From NCBI GenBank assembly GCA_965209105.1, contig CBDBQB010000033.1, forward strand, positions 1 through 64,000: DNA of 64,000 nucleotides, written 5' to 3'. The stretch is from JAAELZ01 sp965209105 (lineage in GTDB: Bacteria > Pseudomonadota > Gammaproteobacteria > Arenicellales > Poriferihabitantaceae). The position numbers and the translations under genes were made by a program. Shown here in pieces: positions 26,339 to 35,314 of this stretch (the first letter of the stretch is position 1; each line of letters opens with the position of its first letter). The notes under the pieces were generated by a model, which did no database searches, was not told the origin of the DNA, and saw nothing but the letters and a program-made list of their open reading frames with translations.

Positions 26339-27712
26339 CTACAGGCAGAACACAATCGTCTTATTGTTTGCGCTGTTTGTGACATAGCAAGTTCCTTTAT
26401 CGTTATTCACTCTTTCTACTGAGCCGATATCGCTGAAGAACGCCGAATCGCTGCCATCAACGCCGTCCTGAAGTCGGGGCAGTGAACGTTGATCCTCACT
26501 TTGTGCATTCGGATCTGCACCAGTGATCGCATTAATAGCCGCACTGCCATCCCCTAGAACATGAGTCAAAGTAGGGCCGCCACTATTCGCAAGTGGCTCC
26601 AACATCGCATCTGCGACCGTCATATTCCCATTCGTGCCAATGGTCATTCCGCAGGATGCTGTTCCACCAAATATATTGTTATTTCCCTTGCCATTCATTG
26701 TTTCGCTGGCCCCGCAATCCGAATTACCCATATTCTGATTGAATAAATTGTTATCGATTTTGATCAGGTTGCTATTGGGTGTGTTGCCTAAGCTTAGTAC
26801 CTGATAGTTGGTATTAAATGCAAAAGTATTGTGTATCACGGTGAAGGTAATCAACAGCGAATTGGTCAGCAAAGCGCCGGGGGAATTATTACTAAATGTA
26901 GAATTGATCACCGAAAAGCTGTCTGAAAAGGCGGAAATTGCACCACCTAAGGATAATGAGACCAAAGGAACCATTGTCGCGGCATTGTTGTTGAAGGTTG
27001 ATCGACTGATTTGGGTGTCTAAGTTACGCGTTTCGACGGCCCCAGAAAAACCAGAGTTAGCCGTGTTGACTCCATTGGAGGCCCCAAGACCTGTAGAGTT
27101 ATTGCTAAAAGTGCTGTCACTAATCATTAACGTGCCGTCTGTGTCATTATTAGTATAAATCGCGCCACCCGAACCACCTCTTCCAACACTGATATCTGTA
27201 TTTAGGGCGCCGTCTCCTGTTTGATTATTATTCAAGGTGCAAAAGTTGAGGCTAAGCGAGCCGAGACTAAAGATGGCGCCCCCTCCCGGCGCAAACCCAT
27301 CCGAACTGAATGACGTATTTGTATCGGTAATACCATCGCTTGAGTGCCCATTTTGTATCGTCAGCTGATTGAATATGATATTTGCATTGACCCCAAATTT
27401 GAACAATCTGAACTGCGGTGCGGCATCTGCACGTTCTATCGTTGCACCATTACCGTTTATAGTGATCCCTGTATCGACTAGCGGCAGACCATTCGCGCCA
27501 TCTACATCGGTATTGTTTACAGCAGTGAGTGAGTAAACGCAGCCAATATCGAGATCCAAGACATCGTCTACGCCATTGCCTTCGGCTGTAGTGATAGCGG
27601 CTATCAAATCATTTGCAGTACAGGCCACGTTAATCGTAACTGCGGTTGACGGGCAACTGAAGATAATCCCTGTAAGAAATAAAAACAACTTTTCAAAATG
27701 TCTAGTTCTCAT
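26339..27712 (-). CDS. Secreted right-handed beta-helix protein (choice-of-anchor Q type)
   Basis: Exported protein of 457 residues with a signal peptide (about 1-24, ending PSTA). The body is a run of beta-helix repeats rich in N, G, S and T (for example INSTFSNNSPGA, SDSTFSNNSTG), as in polymorphic outer-membrane and CSLREA-type proteins. Near the C-terminus a DQRSLPRLQDG...DIGSVE segment matches the choice-of-anchor Q pattern that precedes the cell-surface end in such proteins. It ends with a small cysteine-containing tail (GTCYVTN...VFCL). Probable surface or extracellular role; substrate unknown. Stands alone on its strand. Confidence 0.75.
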   Translation of the reverse strand: MRTRHFEKLFLFLTGIIFSCPSTAVTINVACTANDLIAAITTAEGNGVDDVLDLDIGCVYSLTAVNNTDVDGANGLPLVDTGITINGNGATIERADAAPQFRLFKFGVNANIIFNQLTIQNGHSSDGITDTNTSFSSDGFAPGGGAIFSLGSLSLNFCTLNNNQTGDGALNTDISVGRGGSGGAIYTNNDTDGTLMISDSTFSNNSTGLGASNGVNTANSGFSGAVETRNLDTQISRSTFNNNAATMVPLVSLSLGGAISAFSDSFSVINSTFSNNSPGALLTNSLLITFTVIHNTFAFNTNYQVLSLGNTPNSNLIKIDNNLFNQNMGNSDCGASETMNGKGNNNIFGGTASCGMTIGTNGNMTVADAMLEPLANSGGPTLTHVLGDGSAAINAITGADPNAQSEDQRSLPRLQDGVDGSDSAFFSDIGSVERVNNDKGTCYVTNSANNKTIVFCL

Positions 27713-27787
27713 GCTTGAAGCCTAAGTTAATTTCTTAAACTTAGCATATTACTCCATGTGGGCTGCTGGCAGAGTCAACAATCTTTT

Positions 27788-27950
27788 CGATGTTCTTGAA
27801 TCTATCCATACGCTGCACGGATTTCTTTTGAAGCTATGTGACTTTGACAATCATATGCTCTGGCACCCCTTGCCCGATTAACTTGTCGGGATGATGCTGG
27901 CTGATGAACTCTTAATAGGCACGTTTAATTTCTTTGTCACTGCTTTGTAT
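27788..27950 (-). pseudogene. Decayed copy of the djlA 3' end (J-domain)
   Basis: On the minus strand the frame reads SDKEIKRAY, stop, EFISQHHPDKLIGQGVPEHMIVKVT, stop. This is the C-terminal J-domain of the DjlA-type protein encoded at 36256-37089 (SDKEIKRAYRKLISQYHPDKLIGQGVPEDMIAKAT), still with the HPD motif but with two in-frame stops. DNA similarity covers roughly 160 bases, about three quarters identical by eye, and ends where djlA ends. Same orientation as djlA, 8.3 kb away. It looks like a displaced or duplicated gene end. Confidence 0.85.
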
Positions 27951-28014
27951 GCAATAGTGCAAAAGGGGATAAGCTGCCCATAGACCGGTTTCAACTATAA
28001 TCAGCTTAGAGCAC

Positions 28015-29682
28015 TTATAACGATACACGATTTAATAGCGTTAAAAGCAGGTTCTTTTGATCTGGGTCTGACATCGGATAGGTCAGCAACCAGTTGATTG
28101 CGGAAAAATCCGCCTTTAGCGCCTCAATTTCAGCGGCCTCCCATTGCGCACTTTCTATATCGCCTAACTGGACTTGCGCGGCTGCCATATAGACATGCGC
28201 CTCCAAAATGCTCGGATTTCGGCTCAAAGATTCTTTTAAATTGATGATGGCCTGTTCCGTGTCGCCAATAAAAAAGTAGGCTCTGCCTAACAACAAAAAA
28301 TAAAGCGACCCCGCACTAGGGTTTAAACGCATCGCTTTTCTGATTAATTCAATGGTTTCCTTTGGTCTGCCGATATAGGTTTTAATGCCGCCCAATAGCG
28401 CGTGAGCATCTGCGTAATTTGGGTCTAAATTAAGCGCATGATCCAAGTGTTCAATCGCCAGATCATGTCGCCTATCCTGAGCTGAAACATAGGCCATAAC
28501 CCAATGCAAATGGGGGATGTCGGATTGAATACCCAATGCGGTTTCCGCCAATTCCTTGGCGCGCTTTAAGGAATTTGGAAGATTTTCAGACCATTGATTT
28601 CTATAGTCCGCCGCATGACTTAGAGCCAAACCCGCATAGGCGCGGGCAAACATTGGGTCACGCTCAATCGCCTCTTGATAAAGCGCTCTGGCCAACAAAT
28701 TTTGCTCTTTGCGGCGCGCGAGTAAATGATTCTGACCCTGCATAAAAAGCGAATACGCCTTGTCATCTCGGGTATATGCTTGCCTTTCGCGACGACTATC
28801 TTCAGCAATTAGACTTGTCTCCAGCCCTTCAGAAATTTGATCGCTCAGAAGTAAAACTGCATCATCCATAGTCAATTTTTGTTGATAATGCTCCGACCAT
28901 AGCAATCGGCCGGTGGCTGTGTCGATCAGTTCAATGTCTGCTATTAAACTGTTTGAATTTTGTTGCGCACTACCCGTCACAAGATAGTTTGCGCCTGATT
29001 GACTCGCCTGATTGACAGATTCAGCCTCTTTTAGCAACGCCTCAGGACGAATCACCCACAAATGCTCTAATTTAGATAATCTCAATGAAACCGCATTCGA
29101 GAGCCTGCTTGCAAACAATGATTGTTTTTCACCTTCGCGCACCGCAAGCAGTGGCATCACCATAACGCTAAGCCTCTCTGATGAATATTGCGAGCGTTGT
29201 GGCTCGGTCGTTTGGGTTGATTTTTGAGCCACGCGCTGTGCACTCATGAACCAGACCGTCACAGCCAACAGGATGAAAAATGCGCACAAGCTCGCAAGCC
29301 GACGCCAGCTTAGCCAGTTCGGATTCGAGTCCTGGGTAGCCCCTTCATTTCGGTTCTCGGCCAAGAAGCGGTAACCCCGTTTGGGAATGGTTTGAATATA
29401 CTGAGGTTTGCGCGTGTCATCTCCAAGTGCCTTGCGCAATTTGATGACCAACTGGGTGAGTGAATCGTCACTGACAATAACATCAGGCCATAAATCAGAC
29501 AGCAATGCTTCTCGACTGAGCACTTGATTGCTGCGCGAGAGGAATAACTTCAATAGATCCGCTGTCTTAGGCTCTAAACGGATCGTCTGCTTAGAAGATT
29601 CAAGCTGATTAAGCGCTGGATTAAATTCCCATACACCGAAGAAAATAACATCTTGGCGATTTTGGTCTTGGTTCTCGGTCAT
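28015..29682 (-). CDS. CadC-like membrane-bound transcriptional regulator with TPR domain
   Basis: Residues ~12-110 form an OmpR/PhoB-type winged helix (IRLEPKTADLLKLFLSR, LSREALLSDLWPDVIVSDDSLTQLVIKLRKALGDD, YIQTIPKRGYRFLA). A membrane helix follows at ~128-147 (LASLCAFFILLAVTVWFMSA). The periplasmic part begins with an FlgO/TolB-like region (SERLSVMVMPLL...GSAQQNSNSLIADIELIDTATGRLLWSE) and ends in TPR repeats (~310-520). This is the one-component CadC/ToxR-type arrangement. It is divergent from the methyltransferase-nitrilase cluster with 175 bases between, so it is the likely regulator of that cluster (inference). Confidence 0.87.
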   Translation of the reverse strand: MTENQDQNRQDVIFFGVWEFNPALNQLESSKQTIRLEPKTADLLKLFLSRSNQVLSREALLSDLWPDVIVSDDSLTQLVIKLRKALGDDTRKPQYIQTIPKRGYRFLAENRNEGATQDSNPNWLSWRRLASLCAFFILLAVTVWFMSAQRVAQKSTQTTEPQRSQYSSERLSVMVMPLLAVREGEKQSLFASRLSNAVSLRLSKLEHLWVIRPEALLKEAESVNQASQSGANYLVTGSAQQNSNSLIADIELIDTATGRLLWSEHYQQKLTMDDAVLLLSDQISEGLETSLIAEDSRRERQAYTRDDKAYSLFMQGQNHLLARRKEQNLLARALYQEAIERDPMFARAYAGLALSHAADYRNQWSENLPNSLKRAKELAETALGIQSDIPHLHWVMAYVSAQDRRHDLAIEHLDHALNLDPNYADAHALLGGIKTYIGRPKETIELIRKAMRLNPSAGSLYFLLLGRAYFFIGDTEQAIINLKESLSRNPSILEAHVYMAAAQVQLGDIESAQWEAAEIEALKADFSAINWLLTYPMSDPDQKNLLLTLLNRVSL

Positions 29683-29857
29683 TGTTGTTCGCTACTCGAC
29701 ATAAACAGATGCCACGTAAGCACTTGAAATAATGTGGATTCGTATGTTTTTAGGAAATTCTTAGTACTTTCTTTGGGTGTTTTAGTGAACATTTACCTAA
29801 TCTATTAGCGAACACGAACCAGCTACTTTTTTAAGACTCTAATTGAGGTAACGATAA

Positions 29858-30724
29858 ATGACAACTCAAGCAACCGAGTTTAACCCGCTCGCCTATAAAG
29901 CCACGACCCGCCAGCAGTGGGAGAATGCAGCCCAAGCTTGGAATGATTGGGGCACGCTATTAAATAAATGGCTGGGCCCCGCGACCGACCAAATGCTTGC
30001 AATGGCCAATATCAAAGAAGGCAGCCATGTTTTGGACGTCGCAGCGGGCGCTGGCGAGCAAACCTTAAGCATCGCACAAAGGGTTGGTCCAAACGGCCGT
30101 GTGCTGGCAACGGATATATCGCCAAGTATCTTAGCCTACGCCGCCAAAAATGCCAAAACAGCAGGCTTTAAGAATGTGATTGCACGCGAGCTAGATGGCG
30201 AGGCTTTAGCTGATTTAGATGCAAATTCATTTGACGCAGTCGTCTCAAGAGTCGGATTGATCTATTTCCCTGATCAGCAAAAAGCATTGGGGGGAATGAA
30301 ACACGCCTTAAAACCCGGCGGTAAAGTGGCAGCGATGGTTTATTCGACGCCTGAAAAAAATGCGTTCTTCTCCGTTCCCGTTTCAATCATCAGACGACGC
30401 GCCAAGCTTCCGCCGCCCCTAGCAGGGCAACCCGGGCCCTTTAGTTTAGGAGGCGACGGGGTTTTAGAAAATACCTTTGCACAAGCCGGATTTAAAGATA
30501 TCGAGGTCGCACGCGTTAATACACCCGTACAACTTAAATCCGCGTACGAATGTCTACGTTTTGAACAAGAGTCTTTTGGCGCATTACATCAAATGCTTGG
30601 CGGTTTACCTAAAGACGAGCAAGATGAAGCTTGGGCTGAAATACACGAAGCACTCGGTGAGTTCGAAGCCAATGGTCGATTTGAAGGCCCTTGCGAAATG
30701 CTGATTGCGGTAGGCACAAAGTAA
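29858..30724 (+). CDS. Class I SAM-dependent methyltransferase (UbiE-like)
   Basis: Cytoplasmic methyltransferase of 288 residues. SAM motif I reads HVLDVAAGAGEQTLSIA (D60 to ~73); the acidic residue of motif II is in RVLATDISPSILAYA, and motif III/IV in FDAVVSRVGLIYFPDQQKAL. These place it in the UbiE/Methyltransf_11 group acting on small molecules. A TGAGGT site precedes the ATG. First gene of a four-gene cluster with a nitrilase 22 bases downstream; its substrate is unknown, but the context suggests modification of a nitrile- or amide-type compound or its product. Confidence 0.85.
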   Translation: MTTQATEFNPLAYKATTRQQWENAAQAWNDWGTLLNKWLGPATDQMLAMANIKEGSHVLDVAAGAGEQTLSIAQRVGPNGRVLATDISPSILAYAAKNAKTAGFKNVIARELDGEALADLDANSFDAVVSRVGLIYFPDQQKALGGMKHALKPGGKVAAMVYSTPEKNAFFSVPVSIIRRRAKLPPPLAGQPGPFSLGGDGVLENTFAQAGFKDIEVARVNTPVQLKSAYECLRFEQESFGALHQMLGGLPKDEQDEAWAEIHEALGEFEANGRFEGPCEMLIAVGTK

Positions 30725-30746
30725 TGAAAACCATTGAGGTATGTTG

Positions 30747-31685
30747 ATGAATAAAATAGCGATAGTGCAATCTGCACCTGTTTTCTTAGATAAGAAAAAA
30801 AGTATCGCCTTAGCGGTCGATAAAATTGCAGTCGCCGCAGCGCAGGGCGCTGAATTGGTGCTGTTTTCAGAAGCATTTATTCCGGGTTACCCTGCCTGGA
30901 TATGGCGCTTGAAACCGGGAGGCGATTGGAACCTCAATGAAACGCTGCATGCTCAATTATTAAGTCATTCAGTCAGCCTAAACTCAAATGACCTTGACCC
31001 GCTGTATGCGGCGGCGAAAAAACATCAAGTCACCGTTTTATGTGGCATCAACGAGCGGGATGATCAGTTATCACAATCAACCCTTTACAATTCATTTGTC
31101 ATTATCGGCGCAGACGGCAACCTATTAAATAAACACCGCAAAATCATGCCAACCAATCCAGAACGCATGGTGTGGGGCTTTGGTGATGCCAGTGGTTTGA
31201 AAGTGGTAGAGACCCCAGTGGGTCGTATCGGCGGTTTAATGTGTTGGGAAAATTACATGCCATTAGCGCGCTATGCGCTGTATGCCCAAGGTATCGAACT
31301 ATATATAGCGCCCACCTACGATAGTGGAGAAGGCTGGCTGGGCAGCTTACAGCATATTGCCCGCGAAGGTCGTTGCTGGGTTCTGGGTTGCGGCAATTTA
31401 TTGCAAGCAAGCGATATCCCCGATGATTTCCCCGAAAAAGACCGGCTTTACCCCGACCCTGATGAGTGGGTGAACCCCGGCGATTCAGTGGTGATTGCGC
31501 CGGGTGGAGAAATCGTCGCAGGCCCCATGCGAGAGCAATCGGGCATTTTATATTTTGATGTCGATAGAGCAAAAGTCGCCGCCTCGCGCCGCACATTGGA
31601 CGTTTGTGGGCACTATTCTCGCCCCGACATTTTTCAATTAAACATCAATACCCAACAACAATCGCCTGTGACATTCGATGAATAA
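30747..31685 (+). CDS. Nitrilase (carbon-nitrogen hydrolase family)
   Basis: Probable nitrile aminohydrolase, converting a nitrile to a carboxylic acid and ammonia. The Glu-Lys-Cys triad is visible as SEAFIPGYP (E42), KHRKIMPT (K132) and GLMCWENYMP (C166); the CWEN context is characteristic of true nitrilases rather than amidases. 312 residues. I chose ATG 30747 because GAGGT lies six bases before it; ATG 30741 directly abuts that site. Cytoplasmic, no signal. Second gene of the cluster. Confidence 0.9.
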   Translation: MNKIAIVQSAPVFLDKKKSIALAVDKIAVAAAQGAELVLFSEAFIPGYPAWIWRLKPGGDWNLNETLHAQLLSHSVSLNSNDLDPLYAAAKKHQVTVLCGINERDDQLSQSTLYNSFVIIGADGNLLNKHRKIMPTNPERMVWGFGDASGLKVVETPVGRIGGLMCWENYMPLARYALYAQGIELYIAPTYDSGEGWLGSLQHIAREGRCWVLGCGNLLQASDIPDDFPEKDRLYPDPDEWVNPGDSVVIAPGGEIVAGPMREQSGILYFDVDRAKVAASRRTLDVCGHYSRPDIFQLNINTQQQSPVTFDE

Positions 31686-31753
31686 GTGTTTTGACCCAAG
31701 CATTAAGAAAACTTAAGCCTTAGTTGTATTAACCCGATATAGGAGAATAATCT

Positions 31754-32206
31754 ATGAACACTAAAACACATCAAGCGAGTTGTTTCTGTGGAGACGTACA
31801 ATTCACAGTCAGCGGAGACCCCGAAGGCATGGGCTATTGCCACTGCGAGTCTTGTCGTCAATGGTCAGCTGGCCCCGTGAACGCGTTTACACTCTGGAAC
31901 CCTGAAGCGATAGAAATCACCCTAGGGGCCGATAACATCGGCAGTTATGGAAAAGTACCCAACACCCCAGAAAAAGAAATCACCAGCCATCGGAAATGGT
32001 GCAAAACCTGCGGTGGACACGTTTTTACTGAACATCCAACCATGGGGCTAATAGACGTCTACGCGGCGGCAATGCCGAGCTTCCCATTTGAAGCAGGGGT
32101 ACATGTTCATTACCAAGAGACGGTATTACCTATGAAAGATGGCCTTCCAAAAATGCAAGATTTGCCGGCTGAAGCAGGTGGCTCAGGAATCAGCCTAGCC
32201 GAATGA
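31754..32206 (+). CDS. GFA/CENP-V-type zinc protein
   Basis: Glutathione-dependent formaldehyde-activating (GFA) fold protein of 150 residues. Zinc ligands are visible as SCFCG (C10, C12), YCHCESCR (C29, C31, C34) and CKTCGG (C83, C86). Family members include S-(hydroxymethyl)glutathione synthase, but most have unknown substrates. ATAGGAGAATAATCT precedes the ATG, a good ribosome site. Its stop overlaps the next gene as ATGA. In this context it might handle an aldehyde released by the pathway (inference). Confidence 0.85.
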   Translation: MNTKTHQASCFCGDVQFTVSGDPEGMGYCHCESCRQWSAGPVNAFTLWNPEAIEITLGADNIGSYGKVPNTPEKEITSHRKWCKTCGGHVFTEHPTMGLIDVYAAAMPSFPFEAGVHVHYQETVLPMKDGLPKMQDLPAEAGGSGISLAE

Positions 32207-33276
32207 GAAACAAACTAAGCCGCCGGCGATTCAACCAATGGCTGGCGGCGAGCCTCGCGGGAGGGGTTTCGTCTATCGAAGCCAATATACAGCCCAGTCC
32301 ATCTATCCAGTTGCCCATTGCGGCAATTCAAATGGTACCCGAACTAGGCAATGTGCAATCCAATCTAAAACAAGCCGAACACTTAATTCAGCAAGCGCTT
32401 AAACAAGGTGCACGCTGGATTGTTTTGCCTGAAATGTTTACCTCTGCAGTGGCGTTTCACAACGACATGATGGGCGCAATTGAACCGCTTGAGGGCAAAA
32501 CATTACAACGATTGAAAACGCTCGCAAAGCAAGGCAATGCCCATATTGGGGGTTCTTTTCTCGCCCAGCATCGATCAGGCGTATTCAACACCTTTGTGCT
32601 GGTTTCACCTGATGGCAGTGTCCAAATACACAACAAAGACCAACCAACGTATTGGGAAAACTGCTATTACCAAGGCGGGAATGATGACGGCGTATTGCAA
32701 ACGTCAATTGGACCGATAGGTGCTGTACTCTGCTGGGAGTTTATTCGCTCAAAAACCGCTCGGCGTTTACTCAATAGAGTGAATCTGGTGTTGGGCGGCT
32801 CTTGTTGGTGGACCTTGCCTGATGATGCCAGTCCAGACAGCCCTCGATGGGCGGACAATCTCAAAATGTTACAACAAGCACCCGTAAAAATGGCACAAAT
32901 GCTCGGCGTACCCGTTGTGCACGGATCACACGCGGGAGAATTTGAAGGCTTTTTCAGCCCCGAACTCGCAGATGTTGCCTATCACTCCTCTTTTCTGGGC
33001 GAAACCATGATTGTTGATTCAGAAGGTCACGTGCTCAATCGCTTATCCAAAAGCGAGGGTGAAGGTGTTGTTTTTTCAGAGCTAGAAATATCTAAGCCGA
33101 TACCGCCAAGTGAAACCATACCAGATTCCTTTTGGATGCCCAATGAAATGCCTGAAGATTGGAAAAATTCATGGGAGCGTTGGTTTGATCAAGGTGCGGA
33201 TTATTATAATTTGGTCACCGAGCCTTATCTTGAGACGGGGTTGATCAACGACTACGAGCCGCCTTACTTGCGGTAG
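32203..33276 (+). CDS. Tat-exported carbon-nitrogen hydrolase
   Basis: Second member of the nitrilase superfamily in the cluster, but with an N-terminal twin-arginine signal (SRRRF at 6-10, hydrophobic WLAASLAGGVSS). The triad is complete: LPEMF (E77), HNKDQP (K145) and AVLCWEF (C177). The 357 residues include a long C-terminal extension rich in acidic and aromatic residues (WMPNEMPEDWKNSWERW). It is distant from the cytoplasmic nitrilase and is more likely an amidase or ureidase-type enzyme acting in the periplasm. ATG overlaps the GFA gene stop. Confidence 0.83.
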   Translation: MRNKLSRRRFNQWLAASLAGGVSSIEANIQPSPSIQLPIAAIQMVPELGNVQSNLKQAEHLIQQALKQGARWIVLPEMFTSAVAFHNDMMGAIEPLEGKTLQRLKTLAKQGNAHIGGSFLAQHRSGVFNTFVLVSPDGSVQIHNKDQPTYWENCYYQGGNDDGVLQTSIGPIGAVLCWEFIRSKTARRLLNRVNLVLGGSCWWTLPDDASPDSPRWADNLKMLQQAPVKMAQMLGVPVVHGSHAGEFEGFFSPELADVAYHSSFLGETMIVDSEGHVLNRLSKSEGEGVVFSELEISKPIPPSETIPDSFWMPNEMPEDWKNSWERWFDQGADYYNLVTEPYLETGLINDYEPPYLR

Positions 33277-33344
33277 AGGGTTAAGCAAAGGAACTGTTCC
33301 TTCTAATTCAATTTATTCATTATCTGGAGTCTTTCCCCGTTTAT

Positions 33345-33886
33345 TTAGGTGTTGCTTCTCCAGTTTTTTGGTTCTTTCCCGCCTGACATATGCTTTCCTG
33401 TAGATGTAAAAAAGTCCTGATCTTTTCGTTCAGGCATTCTACGAATAACTGTCCAGTATTCCTCCCGTATATCCTCATCGACATATACCTTAGTTTTATA
33501 CAAACCATCATTCCCGTCTTTGCGGCATTTAGAAATCCAATAGTGCTCTTCAGTTTCAATATCAAAGTAATTAGCCTTAGACCCTGATCCTTTTAACGAC
33601 TAAAAATCTTTACCATCGTGCTTCAATGTTTTTCCACTTTTAGAAAAAGATACTTTACGAGAGTTTTGCATAAATCAGTGGCGAAAGAAAAATGAGGTAA
33701 AATTTCTCTGTTTAAGGCGGGAAATGCAGCTAATAGCGGGCTATTGGCCAGTTTCCCAACGAAAAACAGGGGAATTTTAACCATTTTTACTCGTTATCTG
33801 ATTAATGCAAAGCTCTCTTTACCTATACACGCTTCTAGCGCCGCAACTCCTGCTTTCTCCTCGATGTACATGATTTCGTATTTCAT
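33345..33886 (-). pseudogene. Integron cassette ORF (MKYEI family), broken by a MITE and an amber codon
   Basis: Starts at ATG 33886 (MKYEIMYIEEKAGVAALEA), eight bases after an attC-like site, and ends at TAA 33347-33345. After about 21 codons it is interrupted by a 159-bp MITE plus a 5-bp target duplication; removing those 164 bases leaves exactly 126 codons in frame, continuing GKVSFSKSGKTLKHDGKDF, then an amber TAG at 33602-33600, then SLKGSGSKANYFDIETEEHYWIS. The residual protein belongs to a small uncharacterised family (about 110-125 residues) that I associate with gene cassettes and that is sometimes misannotated in databases. Non-functional as it stands. Confidence 0.85.
33659..33817. 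mobile_element. MITE, copy 1 (159 bp)
   Basis: Non-autonomous element with ~20-bp terminal inverted repeats: GAGAGTTTTGCATAAATCAG at the left and, inverted, GAGAGCTTTGCATTAATCAG at the right. Flanked by the direct repeat TTTAC (33654-33658 and 33818-33822). No coding capacity. A second copy, about 95% identical by eye and of the same length, is at 55855. The insertion interrupts a cassette ORF. Confidence 0.9.
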
Positions 33887-33896
33887 TTCACACGAC

Positions 33897-33965
33897 ACCT
33901 AACGTTTGAGCTGTGGGGCTTGAGGTGCGAAGCAACGAAAGTCCCACACTAGTGATTTGTTAGGC
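33897..33965 (-). repeat. attC site of the DUF805 cassette
   Basis: On the minus strand the site starts with GCCTAAC and ends with GTTAGGT, the two simple sites of an integron attC (RYYYAAC and GTTRRRY), 69 bases overall. Between them are imperfect complementary arms, TGTGGGACTT and AAGCCCCACA, with a central TCGTTGCTTCGCACC region, as expected for the folded bottom strand. It follows the DUF805 stop by 8 bases and precedes the next cassette ATG by 10. Confidence 0.8.
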
Positions 33966-34111
33966 ATTGATCATTACCTAGGGAGGCCATATTTATTTTC
34001 ACTAGATAAGCCCTTCATTAAAAAGCATAAAGTAATTGGTAGTACGGGCACAATAAGCCACCATCCATTTCTTCCAATGTCATGAAGGCGTCGGATATGA
34101 ACTATCAATAC

Positions 34112-35314
34112 GAGACCGCAGCATAACTCACGATTTCAGTCTGACATTTCCGAAGGGGTCATTTTTTGAATCATATTTGTCGATTTTCGCGTATTTGATC
34201 ATGATTTAGCGACTTTTTATTGATTCGCGCCCCTAAACCCATATTAAAGGCGCAACTATCTTGCATAGTGCCAATCTGGCAAGCCATACAAACTTAAGAA
34301 TTTAGCGCCTTTACGGATATTCGCCGCTATCGCCGCTAGGCCGTAAACAGTCGTGTTTTTAGCTAAGCCCATAAACCGAGTCCGAGCTAAACCATAGTGC
34401 TGCTTGTAAGTGGCAAAGGGCCGTTCGCCTCCTGCTCGTGTTACTGCAATAACTGCATTGCGGCTACGGTCTGCATCTGACAACGGATTATCTCGATATC
34501 CCTTGCGTTGAACTTGGTCATCAATTCCAAGTTGCTCCAGTTTATCTCGCGTCTCATGCGAGCTATACGCCGCATCAGCATATAGGGCAGTCTCATCGCC
34601 CAACAGTAATTCATCGCGCTGCTGACTGTCATGAACATGCCCTGGCGTCACACTCTGGCGCTGAACAAACCCATCCTCATCAACTCCCGTATGCACTGAG
34701 TAGCCATAGGTGGATTTCTTTCGACCTCGGCTGTCATTCTTAACGTGCCAGCTGGCATCAGGATCTCGCTTAGGCGTGCCATCTTTGCCGTTACCATTTC
34801 CAGAACGAGCCGCTTCTATAGGAGTTGCATCTATAATATTGATACGCCCCTTGCTCATAATAATGTTCTTTGATTCAAGTTGGCGATTGACCTCACCTAG
34901 CAAACGATCCCATAGCTCGTGCTCTACTAGCTTGCTTCGAAAGCGCCCAAGGGTTGAAGCTTCGGGCACATCACCGCCTAACTCAAAGCGGCAAAACTTA
35001 CGAAACAATAAATCCCTAAATAAGCACTGCGCTAACTCCCTATCCGACAGCTCATACCAAATGCCCAGCATCAAGCTGCGGAACAAACTAAGTAATGGAT
35101 AGCTTGGGCGGCCCGTAGTACCAGCGTAAATAGATGACAGCAGCATCTCTATTTCGCTCCAATCTAATAGTGCTTCTGTATCATCAAGGCTATGCAGAAT
35201 TGGATGATCCAAGTCTGATCTTGATACTAATAAATCTCGTTGCGTGGTGAATGGTTTTTGCATGCCTGATTTTAACAAATTATCCGATCGCTCGATGAGT
35301 TATGCTGCACTCTC
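34112..35314 (-). mobile_element. IS5-family insertion sequence, complete copy (1203 bp)
   Basis: Inverted repeats of 18 bp with 16 matches: GAGAGTGCAGCATAACTC at the transposase-start end and GAGACCGCAGCATAACTC (inverted) at the other. Target duplication AATAC at 34107-34111 and 35315-35319. One transposase gene. A nearly identical but 5'-truncated copy is at 44031-45166. Inserted in the DUF805 cassette. Confidence 0.93.
34256..35263 (-). CDS. IS5-family transposase (DDE)
   Basis: DDE transposase of 335 residues if started at ATG 35263 (MQKPFTTQRDLLVS); an in-frame TTG at 35278 would add five. N-terminal DUF772 region (YPLLSLFRSLMLGIWYELSDRELAQCLFRDLLFRKF), then the catalytic motifs IIDATPIEAA (D), LYADAAYSS (D) and GGERPFATYKQHYGLARTRF (E with the downstream arginines). 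Intact and probably active. The copy at 44031 differs at very few positions (V to I and H to Q seen), which indicates recent movement. Confidence 0.93.
   Translation of the reverse strand: MQKPFTTQRDLLVSRSDLDHPILHSLDDTEALLDWSEIEMLLSSIYAGTTGRPSYPLLSLFRSLMLGIWYELSDRELAQCLFRDLLFRKFCRFELGGDVPEASTLGRFRSKLVEHELWDRLLGEVNRQLESKNIIMSKGRINIIDATPIEAARSGNGNGKDGTPKRDPDASWHVKNDSRGRKKSTYGYSVHTGVDEDGFVQRQSVTPGHVHDSQQRDELLLGDETALYADAAYSSHETRDKLEQLGIDDQVQRKGYRDNPLSDADRSRNAVIAVTRAGGERPFATYKQHYGLARTRFMGLAKNTTVYGLAAIAANIRKGAKFLSLYGLPDWHYAR

Noticed and set aside
30747..33276. Nit1C biosynthetic cluster
   Set aside because: The radical SAM, AIR synthase-like and other partners that define Nit1C are absent.
33288..33302. 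AAGGAACTGTTCCTT after the Tat hydrolase gene as terminator
   Set aside because: It is a palindrome with almost no loop; the 5-bp stem version is weak and no clean U-run follows.
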